From Streptomyces musisoli (lineage in GTDB: Bacteria > Actinomycetota > Actinomycetes > Streptomycetales > Streptomycetaceae): a DNA stretch of 64,000 nt. The translations under genes were made by a program, and so were the position numbers. Within the stretch, counting starts at the first letter, position 1. Each line of letters begins with the position of its first letter. The stretch spans positions 116,640-180,639 of the forward strand of contig NZ_JAERRH010000015.1 in NCBI RefSeq assembly GCF_016741855.1, given 5' to 3'. Under the pieces are notes generated by a model. The model was given only the letters and a program-made list of their open reading frames with translations, had not been told where the DNA came from and made no database searches. Positions 51,849 through 59,489 of the stretch are shown here, in pieces.

Positions 51849-53498
51849 TCAGTCGGTCACCACCTCCTCGACCCGGGCGATGCGGCCGGCGTTCAGTTCC
51901 ATGTGCCTGCCGGTGAAGCGGTTGCGCAGGCGGCGGTCGTGGGTGACGACCACGACCGCGCCCGGATAGCCGGCGATGGCTCGTTCCAGGTCCTCGACCA
52001 ATGCCGGGGAGACATGATTGGTGGGCTCGTCCAGCAGCAGCAGGTCGACGGGTTCACCGACGAGGCGCGCCAGCTCGATCCGCCGCCGCTGTCCATAGGA
52101 CAACTCGCCCACTTTCAGGCGGAGGTCGGAGGGACTGAACAGGCCCAGCGACAGCAGGTGGTCGGCGTGCTCATTCGGGTCGCCCTCCCGGCCGTGGGCG
52201 AACGCCTGCGCGACTGTCAGGCCGCTCGGCCACGGTGTCTCCTCCTGCTTCAGGTGCCCGACCCGGCCGCGTGTGTGCACCGACCCCTCGTCGGGCCGCA
52301 GTTCACCCGCCAGCACCCGCATCAGCGTCGTCTTGCCGGCCCCGTTGGGCCCGGTGACCAACAACCGCTCCGCGCCACCGATGCGCAGCGACGGCACGTG
52401 CAGCCGTCCCTCGACACGGATGCCGGTGAGTTCCGCGGCGGCCCGCGTCGTCCTGCCGTCGGCGGTGGACATCCGGGCGGCGAACACCAGCGGTTCGGGC
52501 GGCGGCGCGACGGCGTGCTCCGTCAGCCGTTCGACGCGCTCCTTCGCGTTGCGGATACGAACCATCGCGCCGTGACCGCGACCGCGGGTACGGAACCCGC
52601 CGTGGCCGAACACGGCGAGCGGCAGCTTGCGCGGGACCGCCTCCAGCCGGGCCGCGTTGGCGGAGACCAGCTTCCGGTTGTGGGCCAGTTCCGTGCGCCA
52701 CTCCGCGTACTCCCGCAGCCGGCGCCTCCGCTCGGCGGCCTTGGCGGCGAGGTAGCCGTCGTAGCCGTCGCCGTAACGGACGACCTTGCCCTCGCCGACC
52801 TCCAGGATCGTGGTGGCGACCCGTTCCAGGAACACCCGGTCATGGGTGACCGCCAGCACCGTGCCGCGGTGCGCCCTCAGGTGCGATTCCAGCCAGCCCA
52901 CGGCCTGGTCGTCCAGATCGTTCGTCGGCTCGTCCAGCAGCAGCAGTTCCGGCTGGGACGCCAGGGTCGCGGCCAGCGCCAGCCGCGACCGCTCGCCGCC
53001 CGACAGCGTGCCGAGGGGTCTGTCCCGGGCCAGGCCCGGCAGTCCGAGTCCGTGCAGGGCCATGTCGACCCGGGCATCGGCCTCGTAGCCGGCGCGTGCT
53101 TCGTACTGCGCGACCAGGCGGGCGTAGGCGTCCAGCGCGGAGGCGAGTTCCACCCCCGCCAGGCCCTCGAGTCCGGCTTCGGTGTGACGCATCCGTGCTT
53201 CCAGGTCGCGTAGGCCGGCGAGCGCCATGTCCACCGCGTCCTGGACGGCGGCCTCGGGCGGCAGCGCCGACGACTGGGCGAGATAGCCCGAGCCACCGTG
53301 GGCGACGACGGTCAGCTCGCCGTTGTCGGGCCGGTCCTGTCCGGCGATCAGTCGCAGCAGGGTGGACTTCCCGGCTCCGTTGTCGCCGACGATGCCGGCC
53401 CTCTCGCCCGGCTTGATGCTGAAGGACACCCCGTCCAGCACGATGCGATCGTCGTAGCGGCGGGTGATGTTCTGAAGAGACAATTGTGCGGTGAGCAT
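51849..53498 (-). CDS. ABC-F ribosome-protection-type ATPase
   Basis: 549 residues from ATG 53498 (AGGGGA upstream). Two ABC domains without membrane spans: Walker A GDNGAGKST and signature LSGGERSRLALAATLA in the first; GPNGAGKTT and LSYGQRRRIELARL in the second. LLLLDEPTNDL and LLLLDEPTNHV are the Walker B sites. The linker between is long and basic, as in antibiotic-resistance ABC-F proteins that free the ribosome from macrolides, lincosamides or pleuromutilins. Which drug cannot be told. A possible attenuator leader lies upstream. Confidence 0.92.
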   Translation of the reverse strand: MLTAQLSLQNITRRYDDRIVLDGVSFSIKPGERAGIVGDNGAGKSTLLRLIAGQDRPDNGELTVVAHGGSGYLAQSSALPPEAAVQDAVDMALAGLRDLEARMRHTEAGLEGLAGVELASALDAYARLVAQYEARAGYEADARVDMALHGLGLPGLARDRPLGTLSGGERSRLALAATLASQPELLLLDEPTNDLDDQAVGWLESHLRAHRGTVLAVTHDRVFLERVATTILEVGEGKVVRYGDGYDGYLAAKAAERRRRLREYAEWRTELAHNRKLVSANAARLEAVPRKLPLAVFGHGGFRTRGRGHGAMVRIRNAKERVERLTEHAVAPPPEPLVFAARMSTADGRTTRAAAELTGIRVEGRLHVPSLRIGGAERLLVTGPNGAGKTTLMRVLAGELRPDEGSVHTRGRVGHLKQEETPWPSGLTVAQAFAHGREGDPNEHADHLLSLGLFSPSDLRLKVGELSYGQRRRIELARLVGEPVDLLLLDEPTNHVSPALVEDLERAIAGYPGAVVVVTHDRRLRNRFTGRHMELNAGRIARVEEVVTD

Positions 53499-53680
53499 GG
53501 AGTCCCCTGTTCTCGGCCGGGCCGGTCGGCACGGGTGGACGGACGCATCCGCGCGCGCCGGAGCCACTCCACGGCCGCCGGACAGGCGGCATCACGGGAG
53601 AGCGGAGGCGCGGATGAGAACACGCGACGGCGGAGCCCAGCTCAACGCGGTCGCGTGGGGACTGTCACAGAGAACCCATG
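53499..53680 (-). promoter_or_regulatory. ABC-F leader with a tiny upstream frame and hairpins
   Basis: About 180 bp precede the ABC-F start. On the minus strand there is a four-codon frame ATG-GGT-TCT-CTG-TGA at 53679-53665, then a CCGCC-tgtc-CGGCGG stem near 53575-53590 and further GC stems before the ribosome site. Resistance ABC-F genes are often controlled by drug-stalled ribosomes on such leaders; no strong ribosome site precedes the tiny frame. Confidence 0.35.
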
Positions 53681-53847
53681 CGCAGCACCGTAGGCGGGGG
53701 AAACGGTGTGCGGCAAGCCATTTGTGCGGCGAGCCGGCAGTGGGCGCCGCAGCGACGGTCCACGCGCCCACCCGAATCGCCGGTGCCGTTGAGGGCGCGT
53801 ATCGGGTCGTGATCCGTGAGTCGCTCCGGTGAGGTCCTTGGGCCAGA

Positions 53848-54219
53848 TCATTCGGGCGCGGAGGTGAAGACCGGTGAGGTGGCGTGGGTTGCGCGCGCGT
53901 CACGCGAGGCGGTCCGGCGGGCCAGGGCCTGGAGCGGGGTGAGACCCACCAACTGATCGCGACCCGTCCGCCCTTGGGCAAGCTGCGGGGCGGACGTTGA
54001 CGCAGCGGCCGCGACCTCGCGGGTCTCGCGCACCATCAGCAGGCCGTTGACCACCATCATTGTCGCGGTCGAGTAGTGGACACCGGCCGCGGTGGCCACG
54101 GAGCCGTGGTGGGCCGGCACGTTGGTCATGCCGCCGTACGCGGCTGGTGCCTCCACGAGCAGCACCCGGCCCAGCGCCCGGCGGTGGCCCTCGAGGCGCC
54201 CAGCCTGCCGGGATCGCAA
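53848..54219 (-). CDS. Hypothetical protein downstream of DUF1772
   Basis: 123 codons from ATG 54219, starting 10 bp after the DUF1772 stop. The middle VHYSTATMMVVNGLLMVRETREVAAAA looks protein-like (one amphipathic helix); the rest is rich in Ala, Thr and Arg. No family recognised and the N-terminal 30 residues may be noncoding. It might be a decayed gene. Confidence 0.35.
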   Translation of the reverse strand: MRSRQAGRLEGHRRALGRVLLVEAPAAYGGMTNVPAHHGSVATAAGVHYSTATMMVVNGLLMVRETREVAAAASTSAPQLAQGRTGRDQLVGLTPLQALARRTASRDARATHATSPVFTSAPE

Positions 54220-54228
54220 CGGGGGTCA

Positions 54229-54675
54229 TCAGACGAGGGCGACGACCAGCAGGGTGAAGGCGGCGATGATGACGGCGACGCGGATGTAGTGGTAGCGGCC
54301 CCAGCGGTGCAGCTGCTGCTTCCAGTCGGCGGGCCGGTTGTCGGGAGTCCAGGTCTTGTTCCGGTTGTTGATCGGGACGAGCAGCAGCATCGACATGACC
54401 ACGCTGACGATCAGCAGGGCGGCGGCGATGACGACGAGTCCGGCGCCGTGGTGGCGCCATCCGGCGACGGCCCAGATCGCGCTGAGGACGAGCGAGCCTA
54501 TGTACCAGAACGGCATCAGGGCGCCGAGCATCCGGCCGCCGTGGGCGTGGCCGAGCTGGCCGCTGTCCTCGGGAAGCGCGTCCAGGATCCGGTTCATGAT
54601 GAAGGCGACGGAGAACTCCACCCCCACCATCAGGCCGACGACGACGGTGGTGACGACTTCGAGCACGTCGAGCAT
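54229..54675 (-). CDS. DUF1772-like membrane protein
   Basis: 148 residues with four membrane spans (VTTVVVGLMVGVEFSVAFIM; PFWYIGSLVLSAIWAVAG; LVVIAAALLIVSVVMSMLLL; IRVAVIIAAFTLLVVALV). NNRNKTW after the third span is a DUF1772 mark. Function unknown. Divergent from a TetR gene, with two matching palindromes in the gap, so it is almost certainly the repressed target. Confidence 0.88.
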   Translation of the reverse strand: MLDVLEVVTTVVVGLMVGVEFSVAFIMNRILDALPEDSGQLGHAHGGRMLGALMPFWYIGSLVLSAIWAVAGWRHHGAGLVVIAAALLIVSVVMSMLLLVPINNRNKTWTPDNRPADWKQQLHRWGRYHYIRVAVIIAAFTLLVVALV

Positions 54676-54693
54676 GACGATCCCTCCGTTGAA

Positions 54694-54757
54694 CTAGCGT
54701 TGCTAGCTGGCGATGCAACGCTAGCCCTGCTGTCGCTCGGTTGTCTAGCGATGCTAG
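54694..54757. promoter_or_regulatory. Two 13-bp TetR operator palindromes
   Basis: CTAGC-gtt-GCTAG at 54694-54706 and CTAGC-gat-GCTAG at 54745-54757 share the same arms. Between them CAACGCTAG (54716-54724) is a perfect inverted copy of CTAGCGTTG at 54694. One site sits close to each divergent start. Confidence 0.75.
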
Positions 54758-54766
54758 GATCGACGC

Positions 54767-55345
54767 ATGTCGGTAAAGGAACGCAAGGAGCGCGAACGGG
54801 CGGCCCGCGAACGCCTCATCGTCGCGGCGGCCCGCGAACTCGCCGAGCAGCAGGGCTGGGACGCGGTCACCACCCGCCGACTCGCCGAGCGCATCGAGTA
54901 CAGCCAGCCCGTCCTCTACAGCCACTTCGGCGGCAAGCGCGAGATCATCGGCGCCGTCGCCCTGGAGGGCGCCGCCGAGCTGGCCGCAGCGGTACGGGCC
55001 GCGACCGCCGGCGTGGACGGCCCGCGCGAGCGGGTCGCCGCCCTGGCCCGCGCCTACCTCGACTTCGCCGAGCGCAACCCGGCGGTCTACGACGCCATAT
55101 TCCAGCTGGACGGCGGCCTGGCGTACGCACAGGAGGACACCCCGGAGCCGCTGAAGGACGCCTTCGCCGCACTGATGGAGACCCTCGGCGAGGTCGCCGG
55201 GAACGGCATCGACCCGGGGCTGTTCACCGAGGCGTTCTGGGCATCCCTGCACGGGCTCGCCACCCTGACCCGCGCGGGCCGCCTGCCGGCCGAGTACGCA
55301 GAGCCGAGGGTGGAGCTGCTGGTGGACCGGCTGGCCGTGGTCTGA
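54767..55345 (+). CDS. TetR-family regulator
   Basis: 192 residues. Helix-turn-helix AARELAEQQGWDAVTTRRLAERIEYSQPVLYSHFGGK, with a ligand domain containing ARAYLDFAERNPAVYDAIFQLDGG, which is typical of the WHG/TetR_C-type group. Likely binds the CTAGC-N3-GCTAG sites next to it and represses itself and the DUF1772 gene. Confidence 0.93.
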   Translation: MSVKERKERERAARERLIVAAARELAEQQGWDAVTTRRLAERIEYSQPVLYSHFGGKREIIGAVALEGAAELAAAVRAATAGVDGPRERVAALARAYLDFAERNPAVYDAIFQLDGGLAYAQEDTPEPLKDAFAALMETLGEVAGNGIDPGLFTEAFWASLHGLATLTRAGRLPAEYAEPRVELLVDRLAVV

Positions 55346-55541
55346 CACACCGATTCGGCGGGCACACAGCCGAGACCCTCGGGCCCCGCCGCCTGGTTGC
55401 GTACCGGTTCGCGCTCAAGCAGCATCACGGCCTCCGGGGTGCGGCGCTTTCGTGCCACCCGCACCCCGCGAAACTCACCCACTCCGCTAACATGTTCGAA
55501 CTTACGGCGATCACCTGAAAACTCACAAATCGGCTGAAAAA

Positions 55542-56906
55542 TTGATATCGACTGCATCGCGGGTGTTTTCGCGAATCAACCTCAGAACGGTCCTCGCAGC
55601 GTGGCGTCAGCCACGGGCGATGCTGTGGACCACGGCGGGCGTGGTGGTCCTCGCATTCCTCGTCACGCTGGAGATCGCCGCGCGCCATTACGGTCTGCCG
55701 GGCCCGATCACCAACCAGGCGCAAGAGGTGATATTCGCCCCCAAATCGGGACCATTGTTGTACGCCAGTATGGCGTTGATGATGGTGGTGCTCACCTGGC
55801 GGCAACGGTTCATCGCGTTCGGCGTCGCCGTCGGTATCGACGTCGTCTTCTTTCTCGTGCGGTGGGCCATCGGCGCCGACATGATGTTCGGCAACGGCGC
55901 CCTGTGGGTGATTCTCGGTTACGCGGTGATCGCCGTCGCGCGCCGCACCGGCCGGGAGCGTGTCCTGCTGCTGAAGGGCGTCGGACTGGGGCTGCTGCTG
56001 GTCACCGGCCGCAAGACGGGCGACACGTGGCTCCTCATCACGTCGAAGACCCGTCCGGCCGTGCTCGACCAGTACGTGGCGACCGCCGATCACGCGCTCG
56101 GCAACCCGTCGTGGCTGATGGGCCGACTCGTCGAGGCCACCGGCCCGATCGGCACCCACCTCCTCGACTACGTCTACATCCAGCTCGCGGTGGCCGCGGT
56201 CGTCGTCGCCCTGTACCAGCTGCGCAACGTGGCGGTCGAGCGCCGCTTCCCGGGCCACCACCTGGTGCGCACCTTCCTGGTCATCGGTCTCCTCGGCCCG
56301 GCCGTCTACATGGTCTTCCCGGTGGTCGGCCCGGTCTTCGCCTACGGCACCGGAGCGTTCGGCACCGGCGGCGGGCACTGGGCGATCGCCGACCTGTGGC
56401 CCGAGACACCGCCACCGATCCACACGCCGCACCCGATGACCTACGACGCGATCACCCCCCGCAACTGCATGCCCAGCCTGCACACGGCGTGGGCCACCAC
56501 GATCTTCATCCATTCCCGCAGGGGCCCCCGCGTTCTGCGTTTCGCGGGCACGTTCTGGCTGATCGCCACGCTCTGCGCCACGCTGGGATTCGGTTACCAC
56601 TACGGCGTGGACCTCGTGGCCGGCGTGGTGTTCGCGGTCACGGTCGAGGCGGCTCTGCGCTCACTCGACCGCGGCTGGGACCGGACGGGAATGAAGCTGG
56701 TCGCCTATGGGGCAGCGGTCTTCGTCATGCTGCTGGTGTCATATCGCTACCTGCCGATGGAGATGGCCGAATACCCGTGGGCGTTCGGACCGCTTCTCAT
56801 CCTGGCAATGGGCTCCGTGGTCTACGGTTACCTGCGGACCACCGAACTGTGGGAACCGAAGGTCATTCCGGCGCAGCGAACGGAACCTCAGCCCGAACTG
56901 GTCTGA
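55542..56906 (+). CDS. PAP2-superfamily membrane phosphatase/transferase
   Basis: 454 residues with about ten membrane spans. The PAP2 catalytic parts are ITPRNCMPSLHTAWATT (PSxxH) and GFGYHYGVDLVAG (second His with downstream Asp), the arrangement of inositol-phosphoceramide-synthase/Aur1-like PAP2 enzymes. Acts on lipid phosphates at the membrane. Start uncertain: TTG 55542 or GTG 55563. The 60 bp upstream are unusually A+T-rich. Ends at a strong terminator. Confidence 0.85.
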   Translation: MISTASRVFSRINLRTVLAAWRQPRAMLWTTAGVVVLAFLVTLEIAARHYGLPGPITNQAQEVIFAPKSGPLLYASMALMMVVLTWRQRFIAFGVAVGIDVVFFLVRWAIGADMMFGNGALWVILGYAVIAVARRTGRERVLLLKGVGLGLLLVTGRKTGDTWLLITSKTRPAVLDQYVATADHALGNPSWLMGRLVEATGPIGTHLLDYVYIQLAVAAVVVALYQLRNVAVERRFPGHHLVRTFLVIGLLGPAVYMVFPVVGPVFAYGTGAFGTGGGHWAIADLWPETPPPIHTPHPMTYDAITPRNCMPSLHTAWATTIFIHSRRGPRVLRFAGTFWLIATLCATLGFGYHYGVDLVAGVVFAVTVEAALRSLDRGWDRTGMKLVAYGAAVFVMLLVSYRYLPMEMAEYPWAFGPLLILAMGSVVYGYLRTTELWEPKVIPAQRTEPQPELV

Positions 56907-56956
56907 GCCCGATCGCCGGCATTTCCGTCGGCGCAGCTCCCGCCCAGCCGACTCCC

Positions 56957-57011
56957 AAAGGGTCCCGCCCCTCCCGGTCCACAGCCGCCGTGAGGGGCGG
57001 GACCCTTTTTT
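56957..57011 (+). terminator. Strong intrinsic terminator
   Basis: GGGTCCCGCCCCTC (56960-56973) pairs with GAGGGGCGGGACCC (56992-57005), followed by six T; AAA before the left arm makes it work in both directions to some degree. It ends the PAP2 transcript. Confidence 0.92.
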
Positions 57012-57080
57012 GCGGGCAGTAACGGCGCGCACACCCTTGTCAGGTCCGGTCCGTGTCCCTACAGTCCCGTTGAAGGCAAA

Positions 57081-57094
57081 TGGGAGCGCTCCCA
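57081..57094. promoter_or_regulatory. CebR-type operator
   Basis: TGGGAGCGCTCCCA, a perfect 14-bp palindrome identical to the known CebR box that represses cellulose and cello-oligosaccharide genes in Streptomyces. It lies 60 bp before the GH12 gene. Inferred: induction by cellobiose/cellotriose. Confidence 0.92.
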
Positions 57095-57153
57095 TATGTG
57101 CTGCTGGGGCTCTCCTCGGTGCCTAGTCCCCCCACTCATCCGAGAGGACCCGC

Positions 57154-58002
57154 ATGCGACCGTCACAGCACGATGCCCGCGGGACGCGTGGCTTGTTCGG
57201 CGCGCTGCTCGCCTCACTCGCCGCTCTGGCGGCCCTGCTCACCACCGCCCCGGCGGCCCACGCCGACACCGCGATCTGCGAACAGTTCGGGTCGACGACG
57301 ATCCAGGGCCGCTACGTCGTCCAGAACAACCGCTGGGGCACCGACCAGGGCCAGTGCATCACCGCCACCGACACCGGGTTCCGGATCACCCGGGCCGACG
57401 GCTCGGTCCCCACCAACGGCGCCCCCAAGTCCTACCCGTCCGTCTACAACGGCTGTCACTACACCAACTGCTCCCCCGGCACCGACCTCCCGGCCCGGCT
57501 CGGCACCATCTCCAGCGCCCCCACCACCATCTCCTACAACTACGTGAGCGACGCCGTGTACGACGCCGCGTACGACATCTGGCTCGACCCCACGCCCCGT
57601 ACGGACGGCGTCAACCGGACCGAGATCATGGTCTGGTTCAACAGGGTCGGATCGATCCAGCCCGTGGGGTCGCAGGTGGGCAGTGCCACCGTCGCCGGGC
57701 GCCAGTGGCAGGTGTGGTCCGGCAACAACGGCTCCAACGACGTGCTGACCTTCGTCGCCCCGTCGGCGATCACCAGCTGGAACTTCGACGTCATGGCCTT
57801 CGTCCGGCAGGCCGTCGCCCGGGGGCTGGCACAGGACAGCTGGTACCTGACGAGCGTGCAGGCGGGATTCGAACCCTGGCAGAACGGCACCGGTCTCGCC
57901 GTGACCTCCTTCTCCTCCACGGTCGACACCGGGTCCCGCCTGCCCCCGGCCACCGGGCGGGTCCCGGATCCTCGTTGCCTCGGTGAGCGTGTCAGTGCGT
58001 GA
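57154..58002 (+). CDS. Secreted GH12 endo-beta-1,4-glucanase without binding module
   Basis: 282 residues. Sec signal ending PAAHADT near residue 38. GH12 core: EQFGSTTIQGRYVVQNNRWG, nucleophile Glu in NRTEIMVWFN and acid/base Glu in GFEPWQNGTGL. Related Streptomyces CelB proteins carry a linker and a family 2 cellulose-binding module; here the catalytic domain ends near residue 255 and a 27-residue unrelated tail follows. The stop overlaps the convergent anmK gene by 11 bp. Controlled by the CebR box upstream. Confidence 0.92.
   Translation: MRPSQHDARGTRGLFGALLASLAALAALLTTAPAAHADTAICEQFGSTTIQGRYVVQNNRWGTDQGQCITATDTGFRITRADGSVPTNGAPKSYPSVYNGCHYTNCSPGTDLPARLGTISSAPTTISYNYVSDAVYDAAYDIWLDPTPRTDGVNRTEIMVWFNRVGSIQPVGSQVGSATVAGRQWQVWSGNNGSNDVLTFVAPSAITSWNFDVMAFVRQAVARGLAQDSWYLTSVQAGFEPWQNGTGLAVTSFSSTVDTGSRLPPATGRVPDPRCLGERVSA
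57929..57966. terminator. GC-rich hairpin between convergent GH12 and anmK genes
   Basis: CCGGGTCCCGCC and GGGCGGGTCCCGG form a near-perfect stem with a 13-base loop, inside the last codons of the GH12 gene and just past the stop of anmK. No T tract, so it is only a candidate bidirectional terminator. Confidence 0.4.
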
Positions 58003-59161
58003 TCCGCAGCAGGCGCGGCGGCCGCACGGCCGGCTCGGGCAGGCGCAACGGCGACAGACCGGGAGTGATGCTGCCGAGAAGCGTGGCCCGGTGGGCGCCG
58101 GTCCCCGAGGGGAGCGCGCCGGGCAGGCCGTGGGCGGTGAGGAAGCCCAGGACGGCGAAGGCCAGGGCCTCCTTGGCGTCCGGCGGCAGCCCCAGGGCGT
58201 CGCTGGGGCGGAGTGTCACCCCGGGCAGCTCCTCGGCGATCATGCGCATCAGCACCGGGTTGCGGATGCCGCCGCCGGAGACGACGAGCTGGGTGACCCC
58301 GTGGTCGCGGCAGGCGTCCGCCACGGTGACGGCGGTCAGCCGGGTCAGGGTGGCCAGGACGTCGTCTGCGCCCGGTACGGGCACGGCGTCCAGCGCCCGT
58401 TGCAGGTAGGGCAGGTGGAAGTGTTCCTTCCCCGTCGTCTTCGGGGCGGGCCTGCGGTAGTAGGCGTCGTCGAGGAGGACGCTCAGCAGTCCGGGGCTGA
58501 CCCGGCCGGCGGCGGCCCTGCGTCCGTCCTCGTCGTAGGTTGCCGCGCCCCCGGTGAAGTGCCGTACGGCGGCGTCCAGCAGCGCGTTGGCGGGTCCGGT
58601 GTCGAAGGCCAGCGGCTCGGCGCCGGGTGCGAGGACCGTGACGTTCGCGATGCCGCCGAGGTTGAGCGCGGCGGGGGTGCCGGGCAGGGCGGCCAGCAGC
58701 AGGGCGTCGGTCATGGCTACCAGCGGCGCGCCCTGCCCGCCGGCGGCGACGTCCCGGCTGCGCAGGTCGGAGACGACCGGGAGCCCGGTCGCCTCGGCGA
58801 TCCAGGCGGGCTGGCCGAGTTGGAGGGTGCCGCGGACCTTGCCGTCCGCGACCCAGTGGTGCATGGTCTGGCCGTGCGAGACCACGAGATCCGCGGTTCC
58901 GTCGCACAGTTCGCGCAGCGCGCGCGCCGCGGCGTCGGCGAAGGCCTGGCCGATGCCGGTGTCCAGGGCGCAGACGGCCTGCGTGGTGGTGACGGCCGGC
59001 GGCAGGGTGGTGGCGATGAGCTCGCGCACATCGTCCGGGTAGGGGACGGAGAGGTGCCCGAGGGGCCGTAGGAGCAGGCTGTCGCCGTCCAGGGAGAGGT
59101 CCGCCGCGGCGGCCTCGATGGCGTCGAACGAAGTGCCCGACATCAGGCCGATCACACGCAC
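57992..59161 (-). CDS. anmK: Anhydro-N-acetylmuramic acid kinase
   Basis: 389 residues from GTG 59161 (GGGAGG close upstream). AnmK motifs: GLMSGTSFDAIEAA at the N-terminus, VVSHGQTMHHW, LNLGGIANVT, AFDTGPANALLD and VVSGGGIRNPVLM. The enzyme phosphorylates and opens 1,6-anhydro-MurNAc to MurNAc-6-phosphate in cell-wall recycling. A sodium:solute symporter lies upstream on the same strand and may bring in the muropeptide sugar. The frame stays open through the upstream repeats but the start used here fits the family length. Confidence 0.93.
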   Translation of the reverse strand: MRVIGLMSGTSFDAIEAAAADLSLDGDSLLLRPLGHLSVPYPDDVRELIATTLPPAVTTTQAVCALDTGIGQAFADAAARALRELCDGTADLVVSHGQTMHHWVADGKVRGTLQLGQPAWIAEATGLPVVSDLRSRDVAAGGQGAPLVAMTDALLLAALPGTPAALNLGGIANVTVLAPGAEPLAFDTGPANALLDAAVRHFTGGAATYDEDGRRAAAGRVSPGLLSVLLDDAYYRRPAPKTTGKEHFHLPYLQRALDAVPVPGADDVLATLTRLTAVTVADACRDHGVTQLVVSGGGIRNPVLMRMIAEELPGVTLRPSDALGLPPDAKEALAFAVLGFLTAHGLPGALPSGTGAHRATLLGSITPGLSPLRLPEPAVRPPRLLRITH

Positions 59162-59293
59162 GGCGCCTCCCGGCACGGGTCCCGCCGGACGGGCAGGGTT
59201 GGCTGCGGCTGCTGCATGGGCTTCTCCCGAAGGGCCGTCACTGCACGAAGGGTTGTCGCCGTACGGGGGTGCCGTACGGGGGGTGCCATACGA

Positions 59294-59440
59294 GGGGGAT
59301 CGTTGTGCGTGGGGGTCGTTGTACGTGGGGGTCGCTGTACGGAGGGCTGTCGTCGAACGGCGGGGTGTCATTGAGCGGCGGGATGTCATTGAGCAGCGAG
59401 CTGTCGTTGAACATCGGGCTGTCGTTGAACGGGGTGTCGT
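59294..59440. repeat. Two adjacent tandem arrays (16-bp and 18-bp periods) between anmK and symporter genes
   Basis: At 59294-59342, three units of GGGGGTCGTTGTACGT-type, 16-17 bp long. At 59348-59440, TGTC begins units at 59348, 59366, 59384, 59402 and 59420, exactly 18 bp apart (TGTCATTGAGCGGCGGGA consensus). The 327-bp gap has no other feature. Confidence 0.85.
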
Positions 59441-59489
59441 CGTGGATGGCCGCCCAGGAGCCCGGGTGCCGTGCCGGGGCGGTCGGCTG

